The notes beneath the pieces were generated by a model. That model ran no database searches. It was not told where the DNA came from and was given only the letters and a program-made list of their open reading frames with translations. The position numbers and the translations under genes are program-made. Below, in pieces: positions 35,385-56,383 of a stretch of 64,000 nucleotides of DNA. The stretch is from Ephydatia muelleri (taxonomy: Eukaryota; Porifera; Demospongiae; Spongillida; Spongillidae). Within the stretch, counting starts at the first letter, position 1, and each line of letters begins with the position of its first letter. The stretch lies in NCBI GenBank assembly GCA_013339895.1, contig JABACO010000009.1, forward strand, positions 3,515,190-3,579,189, written 5' to 3'.

Positions 35385-38300
35385 TATAACAGTATCCACC
35401 CACGTTTGAAAAAACATGCACGTGGTTCCGTTGGTAAACATTGCTAAGTTAGCGTTCGAAGTTAACATATAGTGCGGGACGATACTACTGCTGTACTATA
35501 CTACGGTATTTTGATCGCTATGTAAGGCCGGGTTGCGAAGCTTTGCTACAAAAGTATGCGTTAGTATAATAAAAAGTACTTTTCTAGACAAAGTTAGTAA
35601 TTCAGTACTATCGTTTGATCTAACACTGAAAATATAGATTATAAGCATAGCCAGCATATGACGATATACATGTATCTACGTCCTTTTTCACTTTTGACTT
35701 ACGCACTTTAAATATGGCATGGGACGCCCGACAAGACCGCGTACGAGCTACTGCTAGATCAGTTTTCAAATCGACGTGAACCTCGCTCGCACAAAAATAA
35801 GTTCCTCGGGTTGTATTTCCACAGATTTGAATTAGGATCTAGTTGGCCCTGGCCTCAGCACAGTTGGGTAGAAGGCACGGAATGTCGGGTAAGCGGGTGC
35901 GCACGCCGTAATCTATCGTATGTGTACTGATTAATGTAAGCAATCCGTGTTAATTGAGCAAATATAATTTACTTGCCGGCCAGACCTGTTACAGCCGGAG
36001 CAATAAAGAGAAGTCTGAAGTTTGCGGGTCGCAATTCTAACATCGATTGCCATGCATCCAGCGTGTGCTGGAAAAAATCGCAGGTATTCGAGGACCATTA
36101 CATTTTCCTAGGGACTATAAGTGTAAAGCTCTTCCCGCCTTTGCATTAAAGAAAAGTCATTATGTAACTAGCCTCGCATGCACTTTTACTGCTATGTGCG
36201 ATGGTGAAGCAGAATAGAACGGAGAGCCCGCCCAATCTTAGTTTCACATGTTGCATGTAGTACTGTGCCAGAATCAGAGTGGTATCGTTACCGCGAAAAG
36301 AGACCTAGCGCATAGATTTCCGCAATAGAAATATGTAACGCTTGCGTTGAAATGTATGGCTAATTAAAGATTCAGAGCCTTACAATTCCACGACAGATAC
36401 TCCGATTCTCAGTGCGTAAGAAGAGGACATTTCAGACTTCTAGAATCTTGAAAAAAATGAACATGCCTTTTCGATCCATCTATCTTTGCCACAATTTGAA
36501 AAAAAAATTAATTCTATTTTTACATTAGATAAATTATGACGTCATTTTAAAAGCGTGAAGGCCGCTGCAGTCGATAGAGGACACTAGGTAGGCCATCTGA
36601 TCAGCTCTTTTTTAACGCACACCTCTTGCGCTGAGGCGTTTATTTCAAGCTACTTCACCGCTGCAAAACAAGAGAGCGTGCTCGGCCGCTCATGTGGACA
36701 TAGTTTGCGCGAATCTCTTCACAACGCAACCTTCAATGGTATGGGCTCGACTAGTGCGTGCGTGGTTGTTGATTTGAACTTCTCTCCTCGTTTCACACCG
36801 TTCCTTCTTGCAACAATGAGGGGGTAAGGCGCTGTGTAACGTTAATAGGTAACTCACACCCTTATGCTATTGATTTGCAGGCGGTGAGTGTTTTGTGGTA
36901 TCTGTTGTACGATAAAATGTTACTCTCACCGTTGCTTCGACACCATGCACTCTAAAGACGGTAAGTGACACGTACTGTTTTAACTCAGTTCGTTCCTCCT
37001 CGCATCTCATTGATGTCCCCTTTTTTTTTTTTGCCTCGGGGTCACGACATCGGGGTCCACGACAAATTTAAGGAAGTATGTGCAATCCTGATTTCATTCG
37101 TCCAGTTGGAAAATTACGTGTATTTCTACCTCTCTCTCCGCCCTCTCTCTACACCCCTCTCTCCACCCACTCTCCACCCCCTCTCTCCACCCTCTCTCCA
37201 CTCCCTCTCCACCCCTCTCTCCCCCTCTCCACCCTCTCTCTCCACCCCTCTCTACCTCCTCACCACCCGCTCTCTCCACCCTCTCTCCACCCCTCTCCAC
37301 CCCTCTCTCCACCCCCTCTCTCCACCCCCTCTCCACCCCCTCTCTCCACCCCTCTCTCCACCCCCTCTCTCCACCCCTCTCCACCCCCTTACTCCACCCT
37401 CTCTCTGCATACTTTCCCATTGCCTTCATACTGCATCAATTGTGCAGTCAGTAAGTGTATACACACATGATGGTTGCTGCCTTGTTTACTTGTATTGTAT
37501 AACCCACTCCACTGCATCAACATCTCTGTCCTCTTTAGTCTGTAAGTGGCATTGCTACATTATGAACAGCATTGTCATGTATGCATGCACATTAGCTAAT
37601 GAGAGTTCACACCTCTTTCAAAAAGGAACTTTGGTTTTATTATAATACAAGTAGTTTAAGGGATGTGTGCAAAACTGTTTCTATTCATGGTCGCGTATAT
37701 TTGCTTCAACTTGGACAGTATTTGCAACAGATTTATCAAAACCGATTTCTGTTTTAATTATAATATGTAGGTATAAACTAACAGTGTCATGTGCTTTAAA
37801 CTGAATTGTAAACCACTAATGCATGCTGATCTCATTTGCTGATCTAAATCACAACACACTTGGACACAATCAGAGACTTCGACCTATAAATTTCCCATGC
37901 TGTGATTGTAGATCCAATTTCTTTTTTCTGTCACAGAGACATACTCTCTCCAACACAGCTATAAAATTTTAATCCTACCTTTATTTAGATAGGTGGTATT
38001 TAAGTGCTACTTACGCCATACTTGCCTTCTCTTGATGTATATGTTATTTTGTTTGTTTTCACTGAACACCAAAAGTTGAAGAATGTAAGTGCTAGTTTTG
38101 TTCACTTGCTGTTTTAACAAAACCTTTCCTTCTGCCTATTGACTGTGTGATGCGCAACAAAGGAGGTAGGTATGCTATCAGAGGGTAGGCACGTGTACAA
38201 TAGAAATGTTACGAAGTAAAAATCATTTCTACTTCAATAAACGATCACTCTAGCATAAAATGAACAAAACTGTCATGATCTTGTAGAATGCATTATGTTA

Positions 38301-38520
38301 AATACTTTTAAATGATTGTGTACATGCACTTACTTTCTGAGATTGGGTTTTGGTGGATGAAGCACAGAAGAGAATTCTGTGTTATAAGTCTATTTAGCAA
38401 CCCACAATACAACTTAGAGAAGTGGCGGTCCTTGTATCACTCGCCAGAAATCATTATAATAATGTATAGGTCAGCTTATGAATGCATTTACGCATCACGT
38501 GATATTGTTAGGATTTATCC
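35385..38520. other. Region 5' of WDR41; no gene recognised
   Basis: No recognisable protein. A pyrimidine-rich minisatellite (ctctccacccc units) occupies about 37130-37420. A short ATG-initiated stretch before a good donor (36945-36960, then gtaagt) could be an upstream or alternative first exon, but its phase does not join the WDR41 exons, so it is left unassigned. Confidence 0.4.
37130..37420. repeat. Pyrimidine-rich minisatellite (ctctccacccc)
   Basis: Variable 10-22-bp units of ctctccacccc. Long Pro/Ser/Leu frames on one strand and Glu/Gly frames on the other are artefacts. Confidence 0.9.
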
Positions 38521-47836
<9,316 letters not shown>

Positions 47837-47939
47837 CATAATTGGTGTTTGTCGATGTTTGTTGTGTGAATGCTACCAAGTAACATGTATTGTGTGCATA
47901 TTTGTGTATTGTGACACACTGGCTATTGGCACCTCTCTT

Positions 47940-48072
47940 ATATCTTCCTGAGAGCACCTTTCTCATCCCCAAATTCCAGTACTCATCTGAAATGAAGTGA
48001 GTGATTCTCCAATGCCATGCATACGCGTACAGCACGTTATGCTAAACCCCATGTTCCTAGGAAACCAAGTGA
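47940..48072 (+). pseudogene. Duplicated copy of FXN exon 2 and its flanks
   Basis: Matches 54160-54262 in the same orientation: tatatcttcc, then ttctcatccccaaattccag and tactcatctgaaatgaa followed by a GT donor, then ccccatgttcctag. It would encode [15 protein letters not shown] against [15 protein letters not shown] in the real gene. No exon 3 follows, so it is a partial duplication left between WDR41 and the piggyBac insertion. Confidence 0.8.
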
Positions 48073-48353
48073 GGTCCACAAAACCAATTTTGCACACCAC
48101 AAAGGCATGGATCCTATCTGCTCTGGGCCATGGAAACACTCAGCACCACAACTGTTAATTACCCTTCAAATAAGGCATTCTATATAAGTAATGCCTACCT
48201 ATGTTGACCCACTCAGCCCTACCACCCTTGCTCACAGAGCTGTATCAGCCTGTGTATCTCACATGTCACTATTGCTGATGTGTGTGAGGAAATTGTAAAC
48301 AATATTAAGGTAAGGTACATATTTTTCAAGTATCTAATGAACAGATACGGCAT

Positions 48354-51006
48354 TTAATGTTAGCTCGTCGCCTACTTGTAGGCGTCTTAACCTACGCGTA
48401 GGCGTTCGCGTATCGCAACGTTTGGAAAATAACTACAGCCCTGCTGTAAATATTACAGCGAATTGAAATGCATTTTTGAGTAAATGTATGATAGCAGCGT
48501 AAAATGTACGCAAAGAATTCATGTCAAACACATAGTTTGAATCAGGTAATTAAATTGCTTTCTGGCTCAAAGCGCGATCGCAACTTGGTCAATGTGAAAA
48601 GCCAGGCACGATGTAAATCCAGGCTTTGTACTTCCAGGGTTACAAATAGGAACGATCTCCTCATGTAGCTGCGTGCACTCGTCGCAATAATATGCTGTCT
48701 TTCTTTCACAGCAGACGCTACACTTCCGTTGCACACTAGGTACACGGCCATTGTGTGAGGTGCCTTCTTCATCCTGCTCCAGTCGCTGACGCTTGTATTG
48801 AAACACTGGACACTCTCTCATATTAGTTTTTAGAGTGTGGCTGCTCATTATCTTTGCAACTACTGTCTGCAATGGCTGTTCAGTGGGCGCTACAGGCATG
48901 TGTTTCCGAAGACGTGCGGAAGGCCCAGTGTCGTGGAACGACGATTTATAGGTAAGTAGCTGCAAAGATAGGCGCTCTGTAAACTCTCTGTGGGAAAGAA
49001 TGGGAGCAAGAGGATGAAAATACCGGAAGGCAAGATACGCATCAGACTCGCACATGCCGAAGATAGTAGCAAAATTGCGATGCCACCACGTTTGCGTTTT
49101 CCAATGACGCTCCAACTCAAGGCCCCCCTGGCGTAGATGGTTATGCACATCAATAGCATTTGCGTTGTCAAAATATGCCTCCACAACTGCTGGCCTCTTT
49201 ACTTCTTTATAGAAAACAACACATGGTGCACTTGTTCTGTCTTCTGGTGTGGATTGACGAAAGCGCTTCTTGTAGGCAGGGCAGAGAGCTTCAGTCGTCC
49301 TGCTGGTACTAGAAATGAACATTTTCAGTTTCTTGTCATTCCATCCCACAGCCATGTACTGCCTTCCATCAATATTGGCCTGGAGCACACAATGGTCACC
49401 CCTATTTGTGTAAGGATATTTCTGAAGCCATGCTTTCGGAAATCGCTTGTGAGCAGTCTTCACTAAGCCAATGAAACGAAGACCACGATGTTTGTGGAGT
49501 GCTTCTGCTGTCTTCAATGAAGCAAATGCTGAGTCAGCAACAACCGTACGATCAGATCCACTCCAGTATCTGGTCAACCGTAAAAGTGATGATGTGCCAG
49601 AGCCATAATCCTTTGCATACTCTTTTCCTTGCATTGGAACCTTCCCTTCCTGGATCTCAAGTTGCAGCATGATCTTGGTCTCCCCACAGGACAGTGTGCG
49701 ATATTCAGTTCCAACCCCTTCTGGTTTCCTGGCAATTTTAGTTACATGTGGTAGCCCTACAACAGCATCATCTACCTTAGCAGCCAATCCTCGCCAACTT
49801 CCCATACTCTCGTCAGCACACAATGTTACACCAGGTGAGATGCCCCCTCTGCGATTCCTATTAAAAGAATCCACTGCACTTCGAATGGGCAACCACGGAT
49901 CATCTGCTAACTCTTCATCGGTGTACACACACAGCTTCAAGTTCCGAAGTATTCTTTCGAAATCATGGCAGGCCATATACCTCCCAAGAGCAGGGGCAGG
50001 GAATGGCCCATTTGATTCTGTTTTCCACATATCCCTTCGCTCACCTCCTGAAGCCAGAGTCATTGCAAGGAGAATGCCAAAGAAATGCTGCAGCTGCTCA
50101 TAATCAAGAGGTTTCTGTGCCATTTCAGTATGCAGGTTGGTGGCTTCGATGATGTTGCGCATGAGATCTGCAGGCATCATCATTTTCCAAAAATCCAGCT
50201 CCGTGGACCTCTCGTGTAATGGATGGTATAATGCAGCCTTGCGCTGATATGCTGGCCCGTTCAGTTCAACAGTTACGTCACCCATTTTACGCCACTCAAC
50301 ACCATCGAGTACTACTCTATCGTCATCGCCATTTGACTCTGCTGCCGTGTCTCGATTGTCCCAGTTGGTCCTTCTGCATCACGCACCATGCGGGCATAAA
50401 CAAAGAGATGTATTTGATAATGAACCGCAACGGATATTGAAAAGGGGGAGTCTTACCTTTCTGAAACGTCGCTTGCTCGACGGGATGCTCCATCTTCATC
50501 TACTTCGCGCATTTCGTCATTGTCACTGGTGCTGCTTTCATCGGAGGAAGTATTGGAGCTGCAGGAGTCTTCTTCCTCTTGTGAAACAGCCCTGATGGAC
50601 GTTGAAGGGGGCGTAATTAAATGCCTTTGTTCCAGCTCCAACGTTCTAGCTGAAAAACGCTCCAAAACACCACCATTCAGCTTTACAATCCATTTTCTTG
50701 CCCGTCCTACTCCTTCCGACGCTTGCACGACTCCTTTTTGAGTGGAAAACTTGCCTCTCAAAACCCGCACTTCGCTACCAACTTTTATGCCCTTCGCCAT
50801 TGAAAGCATGCACGCGACGATTCGGTTTAGAAACGAGAATGAAATAACTTTTAATAGAAAGAGCAATGTTTCAGCTTTGCATAGTATCAATTTGCAAATT
50901 TTTATATCACGAAAAAGTACCTTAGCATTATACAAAAGAACGCCTACAGGTAGGCTTAAATTGCGTTTTTCGCCTACACGTAGGCGCGTAATCGATCTAT
51001 CATTAA
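48354..51006 (-). mobile_element. piggyBac element, apparently complete, TTAA-flanked
   Basis: The outer ends are ttaatgttagctcg (48354) and, in reverse complement from 51006, ttaatgatagatcg. Both ends then carry two palindromic gcctacnngtaggc motifs around a second internal TTAA (48387-48390, 50956-50959). The innermost TTAA pair, followed by cctacgcgtaggcgttc and gcctacctgtaggcgttc, is an alternative boundary. TTAA at the ends and the encoded transposase identify piggyBac. Confidence 0.8.
48567..50800 (-). CDS. piggyBac transposase (PGBD4-like), two exons
   Basis: The exons are 50457-50800 and 48567-50373 (GT-AG intron of 83 bp, phases join), giving 716 residues. The start is MAKGIKVGSEV; two upstream in-frame Met codons are less likely. 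Exon 1 has a KOW-like stretch (EVRVLRGKFSTQKGVVQ) and a long acidic Ser/Glu/Asp region. Exon 2 contains the DDE_Tnp_1_7 fold. Candidate catalytic aspartates lie in TLCADESMGSWRG (about D302), RTVVADSAFAS (about D395) and FDNANAIDVHNHLR (about D523). The C-terminal Cys-rich zinc domain is CSVCCERKTAYYCDECTQLH followed by VPIC. No stop or frameshift is visible, so it may still be active. It lies between TTAA-flanked ends. Confidence 0.9.
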
Positions 51007-52058
51007 AGAGTTATACCAAGGGTCAAGCAGAGTGGTCAAAGTACCGAGCAGGGAGGATTACTATAGCTTGTAACGAGTTCACATTATTTGTTAAAACTAA
51101 TTCCAAATGTTGAAGAGCAAGGGGGAAATTTAGTGCTCAACTACTGTGGAGACTTCTTACCTGGAAAAACTGAAGGATTTGGGGTGTGGGGGAGGTGAAG
51201 GTAAGGGTGTGGGGGAGGTGAGGGTAAGGGTGTGGGGGAGGTGAGGGTAAGGGTGTGGGGGAGGTGAGGGTAAGGGTGTGGGGTGTGAGAGATGTGGGGC
51301 AAAGGCTTGGAGGTGAAGCAGGTTGAGTTGAAATGACTCTCTGGCAGTACCGTTTTGTTCTGTTTCTAGGCAGTCAAGCTGATCATGGCCACTTGCTAGT
51401 GTGTTGGTGGATTTCAGTCTCACATACCTTCGACTTAAGCTCCTGTGCATAGAGGCGTGTACACGCACGATGAGCATTTGCGGATCACATATGCCCCATT
51501 AATAGAAACAGGCAACTTGCCATCAATTGCTCTGTTGCAACTTCAGTGTCCAAAGTGGTCAGCGTCACCAGCTTCTAAATCTTTTTCTCTATACAGGAGT
51601 GGAGGAAGGTGGAGAAAGCTAGCTGGAAGATGAGTTAGGGGCAGAGCACATGTCTTTATCTCTTGCAGCTGAAGTAAAATTGCGCCTTTATTGCAACCAA
51701 CTCGTCTTGGGCCATAATACAATCATATATTACATAACCATGCCACTCATCAGTACACAACAACTCTGTTTTGACACCACAAATATACTCCAACATTGAT
51801 TGTCTTGACACAGAGTTCATACATCTCAAATATCAGTGCCAGCTATATCATCATCCCGGTATGGAAGTCCTGGTTCGAACGGGAGATTTGGGGCATCATC
51901 TTGAAAGGTCCTGGCCTTTATTTCAAGGCACTGATCGACGAAAGAATGGGCTATTCCAGTTGATAAGTTTACACACCTACTGATGACATCAATTTATAAA
52001 CCCCCTTGGACATGTATGCTAATTATACCCTCCCCCAAGGCATATATAACACCCCCCC

Positions 52059-52091
<33 letters not shown>

Positions 52092-52160
52092 GACAGTCAC
52101 ATATCACGCCACATCTCCCAGGACAGCAGTAGATCTCAGCCCATTACCCCCAAGACATGA
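51007..52160. other. No gene recognised; small minisatellite
   Basis: 51180-51290 is a 23-bp repeat (ggtgtgggggaggtgagggt). A plus-strand frame at 51445-51633 has no recognisable homology. A (CA)n tract lies at 52062-52088. Confidence 0.4.
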
Positions 52161-52262
52161 TTTATAGCTTCCCACCCCTCCCCCCAGGACCACATCGCAC
52201 CCCCACACCCTCCCCATGGACACTATTCACCCCCTGTTGAGCAGTGTATCCATTCACTACAC

Positions 52263-52311
<49 letters not shown>

Positions 52312-52400
52312 AGGACATGATATAGCTTTCCCCCCTCCCCCCAGGACAACAGTGTATCTCAGTCCACTACCACCCGCGACATGATTTATATACCCCCGGG
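52161..52400. repeat. C-rich tandem region with a 48-bp poly-C run
   Basis: Diverged repeats of accccccaggacatgatata with a poly-C run at about 52263-52311. Confidence 0.8.
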
Positions 52401-52424
52401 ACAGTAATGTTTTTAGAATCGGCA

Positions 52425-52850
52425 TGTGCTCATCAATTCAATCAATTCCTCAGAATTGCGATGCGGTATATGTTCATCAGGCTTGTACAGGTACATAAAG
52501 CCATTGTTGCACAGTCCACGTTGACCAACTCCTTTTTGTCACTGCCGTCAATTTCAAAGAGTCGCCAAATATGGTATGAATGCGTGAACGTACCTCATGA
52601 ACGTTTTACGAGTTAATGGAGATGAACAAATGTGTTTCAAATCGCTATTAGTATAGCCCCACGAGTTTGTTTTTATAAATTCGCTGAAAACCGAATCCAG
52701 AATGTAGAAGCTGTGGTATTATTTGTAAGCAATATACAAAGATGGTGACATTCCACGAGGAATAGAACATATCGAGGCGGTAGTACAGACCTTCGTCGCT
52801 CACAAGTTGCTAAATATTCTTCTGTGTCGTCGTTGGCCATAATCACGGCT
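52425..52850 (-). pseudogene. BED zinc finger / hAT-like N-terminal remnant
   Basis: On the minus strand about 52575-52430 encodes HIWRLFEIDGSDKKELVNVD, then in a second frame RNSEELIELMST, resembling the start of a BED finger (VWxxFE) and its following helix with the zinc ligands partly lost. An ATG-initiated stretch upstream (about 52842-52795, MANDDTEEYLATCERRR before a GT) could be its first exon. The evidence is weak. Confidence 0.35.
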
Positions 52851-53764
52851 TGAAGAAAAACACTCACGTGAAGAACGCGTGATTCTTTATGCAAAAAAAT
52901 CACTCCCTATTATCATGCATTTAGCACCATCGTTGTGTATTTATTATTTGTTATCATTTATAATATTATCCAAATACATACATGAACACATATCTATACC
53001 TAGGACACAATGAATCAGTTAAATGATTAGCTAATAAAATAAGGTTCCTGTCATTGGCCTGACAATGGCAATGCCAAATACCCTGATCTTGATCGTTCTA
53101 GGATGGCACAAGGCGCTTATTATGAGCACTTCAAAACGAGTCCTGGCCAGGATACGATCATATGCTGGTTGAATCGGTCAAAGATGGCTATGTCTTTTGG
53201 TGAGAAGAGTTTTTCATTAGTCGAGTCCTATACTGCTTCATTTCTTGCCATGAAGGTAGAGTGGGGAGGACGAGATAACAGTTTTAGCACAACTATCAAA
53301 TAGATCGCGACAGGTTGATTTGGTAAGTCAGTGTAGATGGGAATAATTAACACAGAGCTGTGTGTACAATCTCTATGGTTAGAAGAGAGGTTTTAAAACA
53401 AAGGCCACTCAATTAGTTGGGTTTGTCTAGCTATTCCTGGGCTTTGCATTAAATATAGATTCTGGTAAGTTGAAAGGTACGGTGAGCTCAAGTAGGATTA
53501 TCTCAGTAGATCTCACTATGACTACGTCAGGTCTAGCTGACGCAACAAGTAGAACAGGGGGATGGCAATATATATGCGGTTTCATATCACCCTATAGTAT
53601 CACTGAAATGCACAACACAATGGACTGGGGACCAGGTTAGGTCATGTATGATGTCATCTGAAGCGGAGCTATACCATGCACTGCATGCAATACGACCACA
53701 AAACATGAAGGCCACGCTTCCATGCTGGGAGCATATTTTCGTTCCTCAAGAAAAGTGTATTACA

Positions 53765-53830
53765 GTACACGGCGGTGATGTAATCCATCCGCTGCTGTGG
53801 CGTGGGTCTGGGTACGAGACCTTGAAAAGT
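53765..53830. repeat. Solo inverted-repeat end of the RecQ-bearing element family
   Basis: ggtgatgtaatccatccgct, then gggtctgggtacgagacctt, matches the right end of the 46867-47440 element. No partner end was found, so it is a solo or truncated copy, about 80 bp upstream of FXN exon 1. Confidence 0.6.
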
Positions 53831-53903
53831 TCTGGTTGTGTTGAATGAAAATTCTAATAACTTGCGCGAGACTGACGGCTTGGAGGAGATCCCTTCATAA
53901 GCT

Positions 53904-55237
53904 ATGTTCCCCTGGCTCTGTGGGGCTCTTACACGCAACACCTTCGAAGGAGTCGCACTGGGAGAGAAGCTTGGCGCTGCTGTGCTTTCATCGCGCGCCT
54001 ATTCAGGTCGGCACGTTGACAGCTAACTTAACTTATTACCGTCAGCTAACTCGACTAATTGCACTTTGGCATGCTTTTAAAGTGCAAATGTCAATCCAGC
54101 TTTTCACATAATACGCACACACAACAAACAAACGTGTCTCAGCTGTATCGTATATCTTCCACAGAGCAACTGTCTCATTCCCAAATTCCAGTACTCATCT
54201 GAAGTGAAGTGAGCGATTATCCAATGCCCAGATGTACATAACTCCAAACCCCACGTTCCTAGGGAACTGGATGAGATAACTTATCAAAGGATAGCAGACG
54301 CGACACTTGATGAGCTTGCCGAATTCTTTGAAAACCTGGGAGACTCAGGCTTGTGTCATCGCAATTTCGATGTTAACTTTTCAGTGAGTGATGATCACGT
54401 GCCCGTTGCATTTTGCACGTCGAGGGTATGTGAGAAGTGTGTCCATTATTTTACAGGGAGACGTATTGACTGTGAAGGTAGGAGGTAAGTTTGATGGCAC
54501 CAGGACATTGGTGTGAGTTGTCTCTCTCTGACTGTTGCTGAAACTCTCAACAGGAGATGGTGGGGTGTACGTGATCAACAAGCAGACACCCAACAAGCAA
54601 ATATGGCTTTCTTCCCCCAAGAGGTGAGATGTGTTACCTTGTGCGGTTGGTTAGGGATAGAGAGAAAGAGACGGAGTCGTGTACATTGTGTGCACTTTGA
54701 GCTGATGGAAGGATTGTCAGTCTGTGTTTAAGATACGGGTGCGATCTGACATTGGGGCTGTCAATTGAACTTACCTGGTATATCTATGGTCGTTGTATTA
54801 AGAGGCTGAATAAGAGAACATATTTGAAATGGAGAGTCATTATAGGCATGTTATATATTCCATTGACAGCCTGTAATTTGCCAAATGTACCTCATTCCAA
54901 TGTAGTGGATTGATAATGAATCCAGCCTATCTCACTGTACAGTGGAGTTTGAAAATGCATTATGCTCCCATTCAGAGCTTGCTGCCTTGTTATATTGCTC
55001 AACTTTCACATTAGTCTTATTCATTTACACTTTGTGGTTCATTCTTTTATTTGGATTTCCCTCCTCAGTGGTCCAAAGAGATATGACATCATCAGAGGTC
55101 GTTGGAGGTACTCTCATGATGGCAGCACACTTCACGACCTTCTCTCCCGAGAGTTCAGTGCAGCCCTGGGCACTAGCGTGGACTTCTCTATCCTGGAGCA
55201 TTCACGCATAGCAACTGATGGAGACAGCTGGGCATGA
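53904..55237 (+). CDS. FXN: Frataxin, six exons
   Basis: Frataxin acts in the mitochondrial matrix as an activator of iron-sulphur cluster assembly. Exons: 53904-54014, 54165-54208, 54263-54383, 54457-54484, 54554-54623, 55069-55237; phases join and give 180 residues. Exon 1 starts [12 protein letters not shown] and is Arg-containing and non-acidic, as expected of a mitochondrial presequence; it is the least certain exon (donor cac/gttgac). The mature domain is unmistakable: [20 protein letters not shown] (acidic helix 1), [58 protein letters not shown] and [13 protein letters not shown]. The conserved Trp/Asn/Lys motif [12 protein letters not shown] is complete. Exon 4 is a 28-nt microexon. 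The kinesin gene follows 670 bp downstream on the same strand. Confidence 0.93.
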
Positions 55238-55663
55238 TGCTGTTTGTGTTGTTTGCAATGGCAGTCCTCAATGATTTTCCACCTGTTTTTATCACCAAAG
55301 GTCTATCTCCATGGTGAAAAAGGGTTGGAGCGTGAAGCAGTGGGGGGGGGGGGGGGTATGATGTTCAGATGTGGAGTGAATGTGTGATGTGAAATACGTC
55401 ATGTGCAACCTAAACACTTTATGAATGACCTAGCTTGGTCTCTGGAGAGATTGCATATGATGGCTTTTGAAGAGGAAATCTAACCGCTTACACTTGCCAA
55501 GAGAAAGAAATTTCACCGTTTAACGAAAACGAAGGAATAACTAACGAATATGCACCAGAATATGTTGTTCATCTGGACAGAATGTCAGCGTGTATAAGTA
55601 ACTTCTGTATTTGAATTTTAAGTTTGTCTCACTGCCAGGTTTCATCTTTCGATAAGCAGTGTG

Positions 55664-55692
55664 TGCTTGTGTGTGTGTATGTGCGCGCGCGC

Positions 55693-55759
<67 letters not shown>

Positions 55760-55767
55760 CGTGCGTG
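55664..55767. repeat. (TG)n/(CG) microsatellite in the FXN-kinesin intergenic region
   Basis: TG repeats with GCGCGC at the left edge, within the likely kinesin promoter region (ATG at 55907). Confidence 0.9.
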
Positions 55768-55906
55768 CTTGTACGAGCGCTCGCAGCTAGCTAGTTATTT
55801 GAATTTTCATTACGCATGCGCGCACGGTCAGGTTTTGAATTTAATTTGCTCGTTTAAAAATACCCAGCAGTTCAGCTCGTAGGCTGTTGCGCGCGCGAAA
55901 AAAAGG

Positions 55907-56338
55907 ATGGATAGTATAAGAGTCGGTGTAAGGGTTCGCCCGCTTCTGAAGAGGTAACACAACAACTGTCAATGGCTATTAGTTTAGAATATATTGTGTT
56001 TTGTTAGGGAGACTGAGGCTGGGCAGAAAAATAGCTGGTCGGTGTCCTCGAATTGCATAACACATAGGTCCTCGAATCCTCAGTCGTACTGTTTTGGTGG
56101 GTTTCGTCTGGGAGCTTAGATCTCATGTTACAACCCTCAACCCTCGCAGACAACGTGTTCCACGGAGACGTGAAGACGTCTGATATATTTGCCACTATGG
56201 CCTTACCGATAGTGCGCTCAGTGATGGAAGGCTTCAATGGTACGAAGGGAGCGATTGGTTTATTAACTGAGAGAAGGTTTTTATAGTATAGCATGTGTAC
56301 GTCTACTACTTCCACATACTATACGACGTACCTTTTGT

Positions 56339-56383
<45 letters not shown>

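Noticed and set aside
36945-36960. ATG followed by a strong donor (gtaagt) as WDR41 exon 1
   Set aside because: It ends in phase 1 and cannot join exon 2 without a stop; the ATG at 38521 gives an N-terminus like that of WDR41.
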